Below, piece after piece: positions 27,942 to 36,316 of a stretch of 64,000 bases of DNA. Position 1 is the stretch's first letter. Each line of letters opens with the position of its first letter. The notes under the pieces were generated by a model that made no database searches, was not told where the DNA came from, and saw only the letters and a list, made by a program, of their open reading frames with translations. Source of the stretch: Mariniflexile sp. AS56 (lineage in GTDB: Bacteria > Bacteroidota > Bacteroidia > Flavobacteriales > Flavobacteriaceae); the NCBI RefSeq assembly GCF_030552475.1, contig NZ_JAUPED010000007.1, forward strand, positions 1 through 64,000. Direction: 5' to 3'. Made by a program: the position numbers and the translations under genes.

Positions 27942-28198
27942 ATAAGATAGATTTCAATTAATTCGTTCTTTTTCTTAATACGACAGGTTAGGAAGAGGAG
28001 CGGTTTTTGTGTTTTAAAACTGTAGTAATATTTTAATAGAAGTATAATACGGTTTATTAGTATTAGGTATTTATCAACTAGAACTTAATATGTTTAAATA
28101 AAACATAGGATTGAACAATTTACAACCTTAATATGATTATTTTATTGGTAATCATCAAAGAACAAATAAAGTAATTTTAACAAAAAAATATTATACAT

Positions 28199-29668
28199 AT
28201 GTTAAAAAAAAATGTGTTCCTTATTAAAGATGTTAGCATGATTAACACTTTTCTATTTTTGTTATGCTTTTTTGTGTCTCATCCAAATCAAGCACAAAAT
28301 TCTGAAAAACCAAATATCGTATTTATATTTGCCGATGATTTGGGATTTGCAGATTTAGGTTTTACAGGTAGCGATTCTCATTTAACACCTCATTTAGATA
28401 AACTAGCTAAAGAGAGTGTGTATTTTGATAATGCATATTCATCGCATCCAACATGTTTGCCAAGTAGACTTTCTTTAATGACAGGAAAATACCCAGCTAG
28501 AATAGGGGCTGTTAGTCATGGCAAATTTGGTGGAGTCACTTCAGGCGATAATTCTTTGCCTTGGTCAGAGGTTACTATAGCACAAGCGCTTAAAAATGGC
28601 GGATATTATACAGGACACATAGGGAAATGGCATATAGGTAAAGGAGATAACAACCCACATACTCGTGGGTTTGACGAAGATATAGCCTCAAATGAGTTTT
28701 GTTGTCCGGGCAATTATTTCTACCCTTTTGAGTCTCATCAAGAATGGCAGAAAGAAATGTCTAAGGTTCCAGATTTAGAAGATCACAAACCTGGAGACCA
28801 TTTAACCGATGCTCTTGGAGAAGAAGCTGTTAAGTTTATATCAAAACAATCAAATAAAAAACCTTTTTTCTTGAACCTGTCGTTCTATGCTGTACATACA
28901 CCTTTAGCGGCTAATAAAGAAAAAATTGAAAAATACAAGGCATTGATAAATGAGAATACACGCCAAAATAATGCAGTGTATGCTGGGCTAGTAGAGCATT
29001 TAGATGATGCCGTTGGTAATGTGTTAAAAGCTTTAAAAGAGTATGGCTTCGATAATAATACCGTGGTTATTTTTACTAGTGATAATGGTGGAGAAATTAC
29101 TAATAATATAACAGATAATTACCCGTTGCGAGCAGGAAAAGGGTCTTCTTATGAAGGAGGCATTCGAGTGCCTTTATTGGTGAAATGGCCTGGTGTTACT
29201 CCAAAGGGGCGTGTTAGTAATGAACGTATAATAGGTCTCGATTATTACCCTACCTTATTGTCTATATCTGGAGTTAAGGGCGACGCCAATCACAACAAAC
29301 ATATTGATGGTTTAAATTTTTCAGGGTTACTTAAAAATCCGAATAAAAAATTAAAAAAGAGAGATTTACATTGGTTAAAATATATTTCTTTAATTCATTT
29401 AAAATATCCAGTTGCTGATAGGAATAGATGTGTGGAAACTGTAATAAGTGGTGATTGGAAATTAATGCAATTTTTTCAAATGCCAGATAATTATCCGGGT
29501 CACTTTGAATTATACAATTTAAAGGAAGATCCTTCTGAAACTACCAATTTAGCCAATAAATTTCCAAATATGGTAGATAAATTATCTAAATCCATGAGAG
29601 ACTGGGAAAAAGAAGTTGATGCTCCTTTGTATGATATGGAAAAATTTTATGGTTCTACTCAACCTTAA
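28199..29668 (+). CDS. S1-family sulfatase
   Basis: This 489-residue exported sulfatase has IVFIFADDLGFADLGFTGSD (metal site, about 40-59), the formylglycine motif CLPSR (Cys86), HIGKWHIGKGDNNPHTRGFD, FCCPGNYFYPF and VIFTSDNGG. The C-terminal NRCVETVISGDWKLMQFF matches the sulfatases at 15782 and 42463, indicating one subfamily with gene-duplication history. The open frame begins at ATG 28199; the hydrophobic signal starts at Met14 (ATG 28238), an equally good start. It acts on sulfate esters of the imported or surface-bound glycan. It is 49 bp from the beta-helix gene that follows. Confidence 0.9.
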   Translation: MLKKNVFLIKDVSMINTFLFLLCFFVSHPNQAQNSEKPNIVFIFADDLGFADLGFTGSDSHLTPHLDKLAKESVYFDNAYSSHPTCLPSRLSLMTGKYPARIGAVSHGKFGGVTSGDNSLPWSEVTIAQALKNGGYYTGHIGKWHIGKGDNNPHTRGFDEDIASNEFCCPGNYFYPFESHQEWQKEMSKVPDLEDHKPGDHLTDALGEEAVKFISKQSNKKPFFLNLSFYAVHTPLAANKEKIEKYKALINENTRQNNAVYAGLVEHLDDAVGNVLKALKEYGFDNNTVVIFTSDNGGEITNNITDNYPLRAGKGSSYEGGIRVPLLVKWPGVTPKGRVSNERIIGLDYYPTLLSISGVKGDANHNKHIDGLNFSGLLKNPNKKLKKRDLHWLKYISLIHLKYPVADRNRCVETVISGDWKLMQFFQMPDNYPGHFELYNLKEDPSETTNLANKFPNMVDKLSKSMRDWEKEVDAPLYDMEKFYGSTQP

Positions 29669-29717
29669 AAGGTATCAATTAAATAGAGGTTCAAAAATTA
29701 ACAAGAATATATATTAA

Positions 29718-32129
29718 ATGAGAATAAATACAATTTCGTTAAAAACTCTAATATTAGCCATGGCTTTTATTAATCAAGTTTATGCCCAAAAAGAAGGCGT
29801 AGCGCCTAAACAATTTGCACATTCTTTTAAAGAATATAGTGCTAAGTATACTAACAATCAACTAGCGCCTATTTTAAAACCTGCTATAGAAATTTATGTT
29901 TCTGTAAAAGGAAATGACAAAAATAGTGGGACTAAAAAATCACCTTTTAAAACTATAGAAGCTGCTAGAAATAGTATAAGAACATTAAAGTCAACGAAAG
30001 GCTTGCCTAATGGAGGTGTACAAGTTATATTATTAGATGGCACTTATCATATTGATGAAACCATTAATTTTAACAAGGAAGATTCTGGTACGAATAAGGC
30101 ACCAATCGTATACAAAGGTGTTACTTCTAGTGGAGTTGTTTTATCCGGTGGTTTAAGTATCGATACCAATGAATTTAACGTTGTAGATGATAAGGAACTG
30201 ATTGAAAGATTAAACCCAAAAGCAAAAGGGAAAGTTATTAGTCTCGACCTTTCTAATAACCGTAGTATAGCAAATTACTTTCAAGGCTTTGGGGATTATG
30301 GTCAAATCTCTATGGATGGTTATATGTTGCAATTAGCACAATGGCCTAATAGAGGTTATAACCAAATAGGGGAAATTATTGAAAGTGGCCCAACAACACG
30401 ATGGTTAAAACCAGGGGAAGAGCCAATGCCTTTTAGTAGGGAAAACCCTACTGGCGGACAATTTGTTTTTAAAGAAGCTTTATCTCCTCTAGTTCAAAAA
30501 GAATTTGAAAGAACGGCAGACATGCAAGCTCAAGGATATTTTCATAATGATTGGTATTTTCAAGACGAACCAATAGGAGCAATTATAGAAAACTCTATTC
30601 AATTATTACATCATACTAGATACGGTATTTTAGACAAAATTAATAGTTTGCCACGCCGTGTTAGACTTTTTAATGTTTTAGCAGAATTAGATGAGCCAGG
30701 AGAATGGTATTTTGACAAAATAGAGAAACGTCTTTATGTTTGGCCAATAGATGGTTTTAAACGGGGAAAATCTACGTTAACTGTTATTGGGAGGCAACTA
30801 GAAGAAGGCGATAACCGTGGAGGCGAATTATTAAAATTAGAAAATACATCCTATTTAACGTTTCGTGATTTAATATTTGAAAATACCGATGATTTGGCTG
30901 TTAATATTAACGGTGGAGAATATAATTTATTAGCTAGTTGCATTTTTCGAAATGGAGATAGAAGTGGTGTGCGAATAAATAACGGAAAATATAATGGGAT
31001 TTCAGGATGTGATTTTTACGACTTATACAATGCTTTTAGCATTACAGGCGGTGATTTTAAAACTTTAGAAAACAGTTACAATTTTGCTACTAATAATATT
31101 ATTAGAAACTGCCGTTTGCGCGGTTATGGCGTCATTGGACTTTCGGGAGTAGGTTTATACTTCGCAAATAATTTATTACACAGCATGAATGGTGCAGTAA
31201 GTTATAATACCGTAAATCTTTTAATGGAATACAACGAGTTTTATAATATAGGCTACGAAATGGGTGATTTTAATGTTGCTTATTGTGGAGCACAATGGTA
31301 CACAATGAATAACGTCGTGCGTTATAATTTTGTACATCATTTGTTTGAACCAGGCGGGCATCCAGTAATGGCATTTCGTAATGATGACAACGGCCAAGGA
31401 ATGAAAGTTTATGGGAATGTTTTTTATCGTTCGGGTAGAGGAAGCGTACAATTTGACGGGGCATTAAACGATTTTCAAAATAATATTAGTCTAGATGTTC
31501 CTGTAATGTGGTGGACTTTAAAAAAGAAAAGCACTCGCGAAGCGATTGATGCACAATGGGGTGAATTGTCAAAATTCGGTAAAGAACTTCCTAGCGGTGA
31601 CAAAGGAGATTACTTATATATTACTGAAAAACTTATAGGAGAAAAAGGTTGGGAAAAAAGTCCTTGGATCGACACATTTCCAGAAATGAAGCTTACAATG
31701 GAAACTAATCCGTTCTCACAAACATACTGTAATGTAAATCTTAATTATGCCTATAAGGTACGAGAAGAGTTTCATATACATGGAGGTTCAGGCACTGTTG
31801 AAGGCATGGAAAGTAAAGCTGTGGGAGAATTTGATGATCTTCCAAAAGAAGGTGAATTTAGGTTGCCTAAAGCCATTTCCCTAAACGACTTTAAAGATAT
31901 TAAGTCGTTAGATTTTAATTTTAATAAGAATTTTAAACCCATGGATGGTTTTAAAACGATCCCGTTCGATAATATAGGTCTAATTGATAATGATTTTCGT
32001 GTTACTCCTTTTAATACGAAGGAGAACAGAAAATCAATATATAAACGTTTTGAAAATGAAGTTTCAGGAAGATATAACCCAGAAGTAGTTAATGCGAGGT
32101 ATCCTATACCAGGATATTTAAATCGCTAG
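29718..32129 (+). CDS. GH141-like beta-helix enzyme, tandem copy A
   Basis: This 803-residue secreted protein has a signal peptide ending near VYAQ, then IYVSVKGNDKNSGTKKSPFK and ILLDGTYHIDETINFNKEDS, the standard GH141-like N-terminus, followed by LAELDEPGEWYFDKIEKRLY and beta-helix coils (about 375-620). The acidic positions are present in altered context: YEMGDFNVAYCG in place of EGDGG, and RNDDNG. It is strongly similar along its whole length to the next gene, so the pair is a tandem duplication that has diverged. A fucosidase-type activity on sulfated oligosaccharides is inferred. The changed EGDGG motif may mean a different linkage specificity. Confidence 0.7.
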   Translation: MRINTISLKTLILAMAFINQVYAQKEGVAPKQFAHSFKEYSAKYTNNQLAPILKPAIEIYVSVKGNDKNSGTKKSPFKTIEAARNSIRTLKSTKGLPNGGVQVILLDGTYHIDETINFNKEDSGTNKAPIVYKGVTSSGVVLSGGLSIDTNEFNVVDDKELIERLNPKAKGKVISLDLSNNRSIANYFQGFGDYGQISMDGYMLQLAQWPNRGYNQIGEIIESGPTTRWLKPGEEPMPFSRENPTGGQFVFKEALSPLVQKEFERTADMQAQGYFHNDWYFQDEPIGAIIENSIQLLHHTRYGILDKINSLPRRVRLFNVLAELDEPGEWYFDKIEKRLYVWPIDGFKRGKSTLTVIGRQLEEGDNRGGELLKLENTSYLTFRDLIFENTDDLAVNINGGEYNLLASCIFRNGDRSGVRINNGKYNGISGCDFYDLYNAFSITGGDFKTLENSYNFATNNIIRNCRLRGYGVIGLSGVGLYFANNLLHSMNGAVSYNTVNLLMEYNEFYNIGYEMGDFNVAYCGAQWYTMNNVVRYNFVHHLFEPGGHPVMAFRNDDNGQGMKVYGNVFYRSGRGSVQFDGALNDFQNNISLDVPVMWWTLKKKSTREAIDAQWGELSKFGKELPSGDKGDYLYITEKLIGEKGWEKSPWIDTFPEMKLTMETNPFSQTYCNVNLNYAYKVREEFHIHGGSGTVEGMESKAVGEFDDLPKEGEFRLPKAISLNDFKDIKSLDFNFNKNFKPMDGFKTIPFDNIGLIDNDFRVTPFNTKENRKSIYKRFENEVSGRYNPEVVNARYPIPGYLNR

Positions 32130-32238
32130 TTAATAATAAATAATAGGACAGGTTTGGAGCTTGAAAACCGAATAGAAGAATGAATATGTTTGTATCTATC
32201 ATAAGGTTTTTTTGTAGACAGTTAGATGTCATAAATTA

Positions 32239-32263
32239 TAAATAAATAAATAAATAAATAAAA
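32239..32263. repeat. AAAT microsatellite before copy B
   Basis: About six tandem AAAT units lie 14 bp upstream of the ATG of the next gene. Four-base tandem repeats at this position can change length by slippage and alter translation initiation or promoter spacing. The tract is in noncoding sequence. Confidence 0.75.
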
Positions 32264-32276
32264 AAGTAACTTGAAT

Positions 32277-34721
32277 ATGAAATTATACGCAACAGGTTTG
32301 TTAGGAGCCTGTATGGTAATTATACTAGGAGCTACAAAAGCAGATGCTCAAGTAAATGTAGCAAACTTGAAAAATAAACCCCATTTTTATGAAGGGTATA
32401 GTGATACCTATACTAAAAATCAATTAGCTCCCATTTTAACACCAGGAAAAGTATTTTATGTTTCTGTAAATGGGAAAGATAAAAATAAAGGAACAAAAAA
32501 ATCGCCTTTTAAAACAATTGAAGCCGCAAGAAATGCTATAAGAATATTAAAGGCTTCAACAGGATTGCCTAAAGGCGGGATTCATGTGGTGCTATTCAAT
32601 GGAACATACAGAATAAATAAAAGTATAATATTTACAGATGAAGATTCTGGAACCAAGGAATCTCCAATCGTTTATCAAGGACTAGAGCAAGGAAAGGTTG
32701 TATTAACTGGAGGGTTAGAAATAAATACAGAACAGCTAAAAACGGTTTCAGAGAAAGCATTAATCAATAGATTGCACGATAAAGCCAAAGGACATGTTAT
32801 GAGCATTGACCTTTCAAATGAAGGTGTTTCATCTTATTTAAAGGGTGATGGTAAATACGGACAAATAGCTATGGATGGACATATGTTACAATTGGCACAA
32901 TGGCCTAACCGAGGATATAATCATATTGGAAAGATTGTGGAAGAAGGCCCAACCACCCGTTGGTTAAAACCCGGAGAATCCGCTATGCCGTATACTAAAG
33001 AAAACCCAACAGGGGGTAAATTCACCTTTAAAGAAAGCTTATCGCCTAAAGTTTTAAGTGAGTTTAAGCGAACAGGAGATATGCGTGCACAAGGCTATTT
33101 TCATAACGATTGGTATTTTCAGGATGAGCCAGTTGGAAAAATCGATGATAATATAGTTCAGTTATTACATCACATGCGTTACGGCATTGTAGATAAAATT
33201 AAAACGGTTCCACGTCGGGTTAGACTTCTCAATGTTTTAGCAGAATTAGATGAGCCCGGAGAATGGTATTTTGACACAAGTGAAGAGCGTTTATATGTTT
33301 GGCCCATAGAAGGTTTTAATACTAAAAGCTCATCATTAACGGTTATAGGTGAAAGTGAAGAGTCTATAGATAAAAATTTAGAATTGCTTTTAGAAAGCAC
33401 TAAGCCACCAAAAATACAGGCACTTATTAGTTTAGAAAACACCGCGTTTTTAACGTTTCGTGATTTTGTATTAGAAAATACCGGCGAGTTGGCTTTTAGC
33501 ATATCGGGAGGCCAATATAATCTATTGGCAGGAAGTGTTATACGAAACGGATTGGGCAAAGGCGTTTCCATTAGAGGCGGACAGTATAATGGTATTTCAG
33601 GATGCGATTTTTACGATTTATACTCGGCCTTTAATATTGATGGAGGCAATTTAGTGTCGCTTGAGTGGAGTTATAATTTTGCTACCAATAATAATATACA
33701 TCATTGTAGATTACGAGGTTATGGGGTTATAGGCCTTTCGGGAGTTGGTATTTATTTTGCTCATAATTTAATACATGACATGAATGGCGCTGTAAGCTAT
33801 AAAACAGTAAATCTGTTAATGGAATATAATGAGTTCTATAATGTAGGTTATGAAATGGGCGATTTTAACGTGGCGTATTGCGGTGCACAATGGTATACGA
33901 TGAATAACGTATTACGTTATAATTTTGTACACCATTTAATAGAACCAGGAGGTCATCCCATTACAGGATTTAGAAATGACGATAATGGCGCGGGCATGAA
34001 AGTATACGGAAATGTGTTTTACCGTTCCGGAAGAGGAAGTTGCATTTTTCATGGCTTCTTAAATGATTTTCAAAATAATATAAGTATGGATTCATCAATA
34101 ATGTGGTGGACGCTTAAAAAGCCAATCACCCCAGAAGGAATTCAAGAAAGATGGGATGGCTTATCTCAGTTTGGCACCGATTTACCAAAGGGAGATAAAG
34201 GCGACTATATATACATTATGGAACAGGTTATAGGAAAAGAAGGCTGGAAAAAAGGCGCATGGAAAGAACAATTTCCAGAGTTAGAAGCAGCTATAGATAA
34301 AAACCCATGGGCACAAACGTTTTGTACGGTTGCAGATAATTACGCATTTGATATTAATAAGCCTATATATATTCACGGTGGTTCAGGAACTGTTGAAGGT
34401 TTAGAGAGTAAAAAAGTTGGTGAATTTAAAGATTTACCAAGTGATGAGATTTTTGAATATCCACAGCGTATTGATATGGATGCTTTTAAAGATGTTAAAA
34501 GTTTAAATTTTAGTTTTAAAGATGAATTTAAACCAATGAAAGGCTTTAAAACCATTCCATTTGGCGAAATAGGATTAAAGAAAGATTCATTTAGAACTCA
34601 AGTGCCTAATAAAGAGGATTACCGAAGCAAAGTTTACGATCATTTTAAAAATGATAAAGGAGGGAATTACAACGCAGAAGTTGTTAATGGTAGATACCCA
34701 AAACCAAGTTATTCTAATTAA
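32277..34721 (+). CDS. GH141-like beta-helix enzyme, tandem copy B
   Basis: This 814-residue secreted enzyme parallels copy A nearly block for block: FYVSVNGKDKNKGTKKSPFK, LAELDEPGEWYFDTSEERLY, YEMGDFNVAYCGAQWYTMNN, FRNDDNGAGMKVYGNVFYRS. I take ATG 32277 as the start, with signal peptide MKLYATGLLGACMVIILGAT; a TTG two codons upstream (32271) is also open. It has an insertion of roughly 15 residues near 370 (SEESIDKNLELLLESTKPPK) compared with copy A. Function is inferred as for copy A: glycan cleavage in the periplasm. No lipobox and no T9SS domain are present. Confidence 0.7.
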   Translation: MKLYATGLLGACMVIILGATKADAQVNVANLKNKPHFYEGYSDTYTKNQLAPILTPGKVFYVSVNGKDKNKGTKKSPFKTIEAARNAIRILKASTGLPKGGIHVVLFNGTYRINKSIIFTDEDSGTKESPIVYQGLEQGKVVLTGGLEINTEQLKTVSEKALINRLHDKAKGHVMSIDLSNEGVSSYLKGDGKYGQIAMDGHMLQLAQWPNRGYNHIGKIVEEGPTTRWLKPGESAMPYTKENPTGGKFTFKESLSPKVLSEFKRTGDMRAQGYFHNDWYFQDEPVGKIDDNIVQLLHHMRYGIVDKIKTVPRRVRLLNVLAELDEPGEWYFDTSEERLYVWPIEGFNTKSSSLTVIGESEESIDKNLELLLESTKPPKIQALISLENTAFLTFRDFVLENTGELAFSISGGQYNLLAGSVIRNGLGKGVSIRGGQYNGISGCDFYDLYSAFNIDGGNLVSLEWSYNFATNNNIHHCRLRGYGVIGLSGVGIYFAHNLIHDMNGAVSYKTVNLLMEYNEFYNVGYEMGDFNVAYCGAQWYTMNNVLRYNFVHHLIEPGGHPITGFRNDDNGAGMKVYGNVFYRSGRGSCIFHGFLNDFQNNISMDSSIMWWTLKKPITPEGIQERWDGLSQFGTDLPKGDKGDYIYIMEQVIGKEGWKKGAWKEQFPELEAAIDKNPWAQTFCTVADNYAFDINKPIYIHGGSGTVEGLESKKVGEFKDLPSDEIFEYPQRIDMDAFKDVKSLNFSFKDEFKPMKGFKTIPFGEIGLKKDSFRTQVPNKEDYRSKVYDHFKNDKGGNYNAEVVNGRYPKPSYSN

Positions 34722-34877
34722 TTAAAAATAAATTATGCTGCTGCGATTGTTTATTCCGTTTGGGACATAATAATTTAAATGTCTAACAATTGTAGTGGCT
34801 GTATTTTTAAATTATTAGGTAGTGTTTGGTTTTAAAAATGGGATTGAAAATATAATTACTTTAAAAATGTTAAATAA

Positions 34878-36299
34878 ATGAAATTTTTAAAAATACACCA
34901 AATTCGTTTGCTTCTCATGTGTTTGGCCACTTTCAATCTGTCCATGGCGCAAGAAGCGGAGCTTAGCAATCTTTCATTAAATGACCTAAATGCCTTTGAT
35001 AGTCCAGGGGAAAATTGGGAGATTACTTCAGCCTTTATTTCAGATTTCGCTAAGCCTTGGGGTATTAAAAAATTAGATAAAGGCAGCGGTGTACTTGTGA
35101 ATAATTTAACTAAAGTTCACCGGTCTCATTTAATTACTAAAAAAGAATTTGGTGATATTTATCTCGAATTAGATTTTATGATGGATAAAGGCTCCAATGC
35201 GGGGGTTTATTTACAAGGACGCTATGAAATACAATTATTAGATAGTTGGAGAAAAGAAGATCCCATTTTTTCAGATTGTGGAGGAATTTATCAACGTTGG
35301 AATTCAACAGCAGAAGTAAAAGGCTTTGAAGGTGTCGCTCCTTTACAAAATGCAACGCGTGCCCCTGGATTATGGCAACAGCTTCGTATCCGTTTTCGTG
35401 CACCGCGTTTTAATTCTGATGGAAAAAAAATAGCCAATGCTCGTTTCGAAGAGGTTTACCTTAATGATGTTCTAGTTCAGCAGCAAGTGGAAGTTTTAGG
35501 ACCAACTAGATCTGCTAAATTTGGTGATGAAAAATCAATGGGGCCTTTAATGATTCAAGGAGATCATGGAAAGCTCGCAATTCGTAATATAAAATATAGT
35601 GACTTTACATACGACGTGCCAAGTAATAATAAAAGAGCTAATGGCTTAATTATTTTAAATCCAGATAAAAAACCTTATTTATTAAGGAGTTTTCTTGATT
35701 ATCAAGGTGAAAAGTTAAACTATGTGGTGTCCATTGGAACACATGAAGGTATTCATTATTCTTACGATGTTTCTCAAGGGTCTTTGTTACAAGTTTGGAG
35801 AGGACGCTTTATGGATGTGACCGATATGTGGCATAGTCGCGGTATTTCGCAGGTAGCAATGCCTTTAGGAAGTGTAGTTCCGCTTTTTAGAGGACCTTCA
35901 ATAGCTTATTTATCAAATAAAGATGCTGAGTGGCCAGAAAACGTTAATTTGGAAGATATGCACGATACGAGCTATATACTCGATCAAAAAGGAATTCCTA
36001 CGTTTAAATATAAGTTAAAGGGTGTTTCTGTAAGGGATAAAATTGAGTTAGAAAATAACGGAGAATCCTTAAGAAGGAATTTGGCTATAGAAAACTCTAC
36101 AGAAAATTTGTATTGTAGAGTAATTTCTGCAAAACAATTAGAACTTGTTAGCAAAAATTTATATCGAGTAAACGGTATGTATTATGTGCGCTTAAATCAA
36201 AACTCTAGTCCTATAATTAGGGAAACAGCAAAAGGGCAAGAGATGCTTTTAACTCTTGGTAAGTACGAAAAATCATTCTCTTATTCCATTATTTGGTAA
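34878..36299 (+). CDS. DUF1080 (3-keto-disaccharide hydrolase-like) two-domain protein
   Basis: This 473-residue secreted protein has a signal peptide ending near LSMAQ. Residues about 30-240 form a DUF1080 jelly-roll (GDIYLELDFMMDKGSNAGVY, LQGRYEIQLLDSW, GLWQQLRIRFRAPRF, GPLMIQGDHGKLAIRNIKY). This fold is linked to 3-keto-glycoside hydrolases and lyases. Residues about 250-473 are a second beta domain with SFLDYQGEKLNYVVSIGTHE, GIHYSYDV and LQVWRGRFMDVTDMWHSRG, like a domain often found near cytochrome-linked dehydrogenases. It is 17 bp from the beta-propeller/cytochrome gene, so the two are probably one functional unit: dehydrogenase makes a 3-keto sugar, DUF1080 cleaves it (inference). A plain glycan-binding role is the alternative. 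Confidence 0.7.
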   Translation: MKFLKIHQIRLLLMCLATFNLSMAQEAELSNLSLNDLNAFDSPGENWEITSAFISDFAKPWGIKKLDKGSGVLVNNLTKVHRSHLITKKEFGDIYLELDFMMDKGSNAGVYLQGRYEIQLLDSWRKEDPIFSDCGGIYQRWNSTAEVKGFEGVAPLQNATRAPGLWQQLRIRFRAPRFNSDGKKIANARFEEVYLNDVLVQQQVEVLGPTRSAKFGDEKSMGPLMIQGDHGKLAIRNIKYSDFTYDVPSNNKRANGLIILNPDKKPYLLRSFLDYQGEKLNYVVSIGTHEGIHYSYDVSQGSLLQVWRGRFMDVTDMWHSRGISQVAMPLGSVVPLFRGPSIAYLSNKDAEWPENVNLEDMHDTSYILDQKGIPTFKYKLKGVSVRDKIELENNGESLRRNLAIENSTENLYCRVISAKQLELVSKNLYRVNGMYYVRLNQNSSPIIRETAKGQEMLLTLGKYEKSFSYSIIW

Positions 36300-36316
36300 T
36301 TAAAAACCTAAACTTA

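Noticed and set aside
33179-33571. 130-codon minus-strand open frame within tandem copy B
   Set aside because: Antisense to conserved beta-helix text; low complexity.
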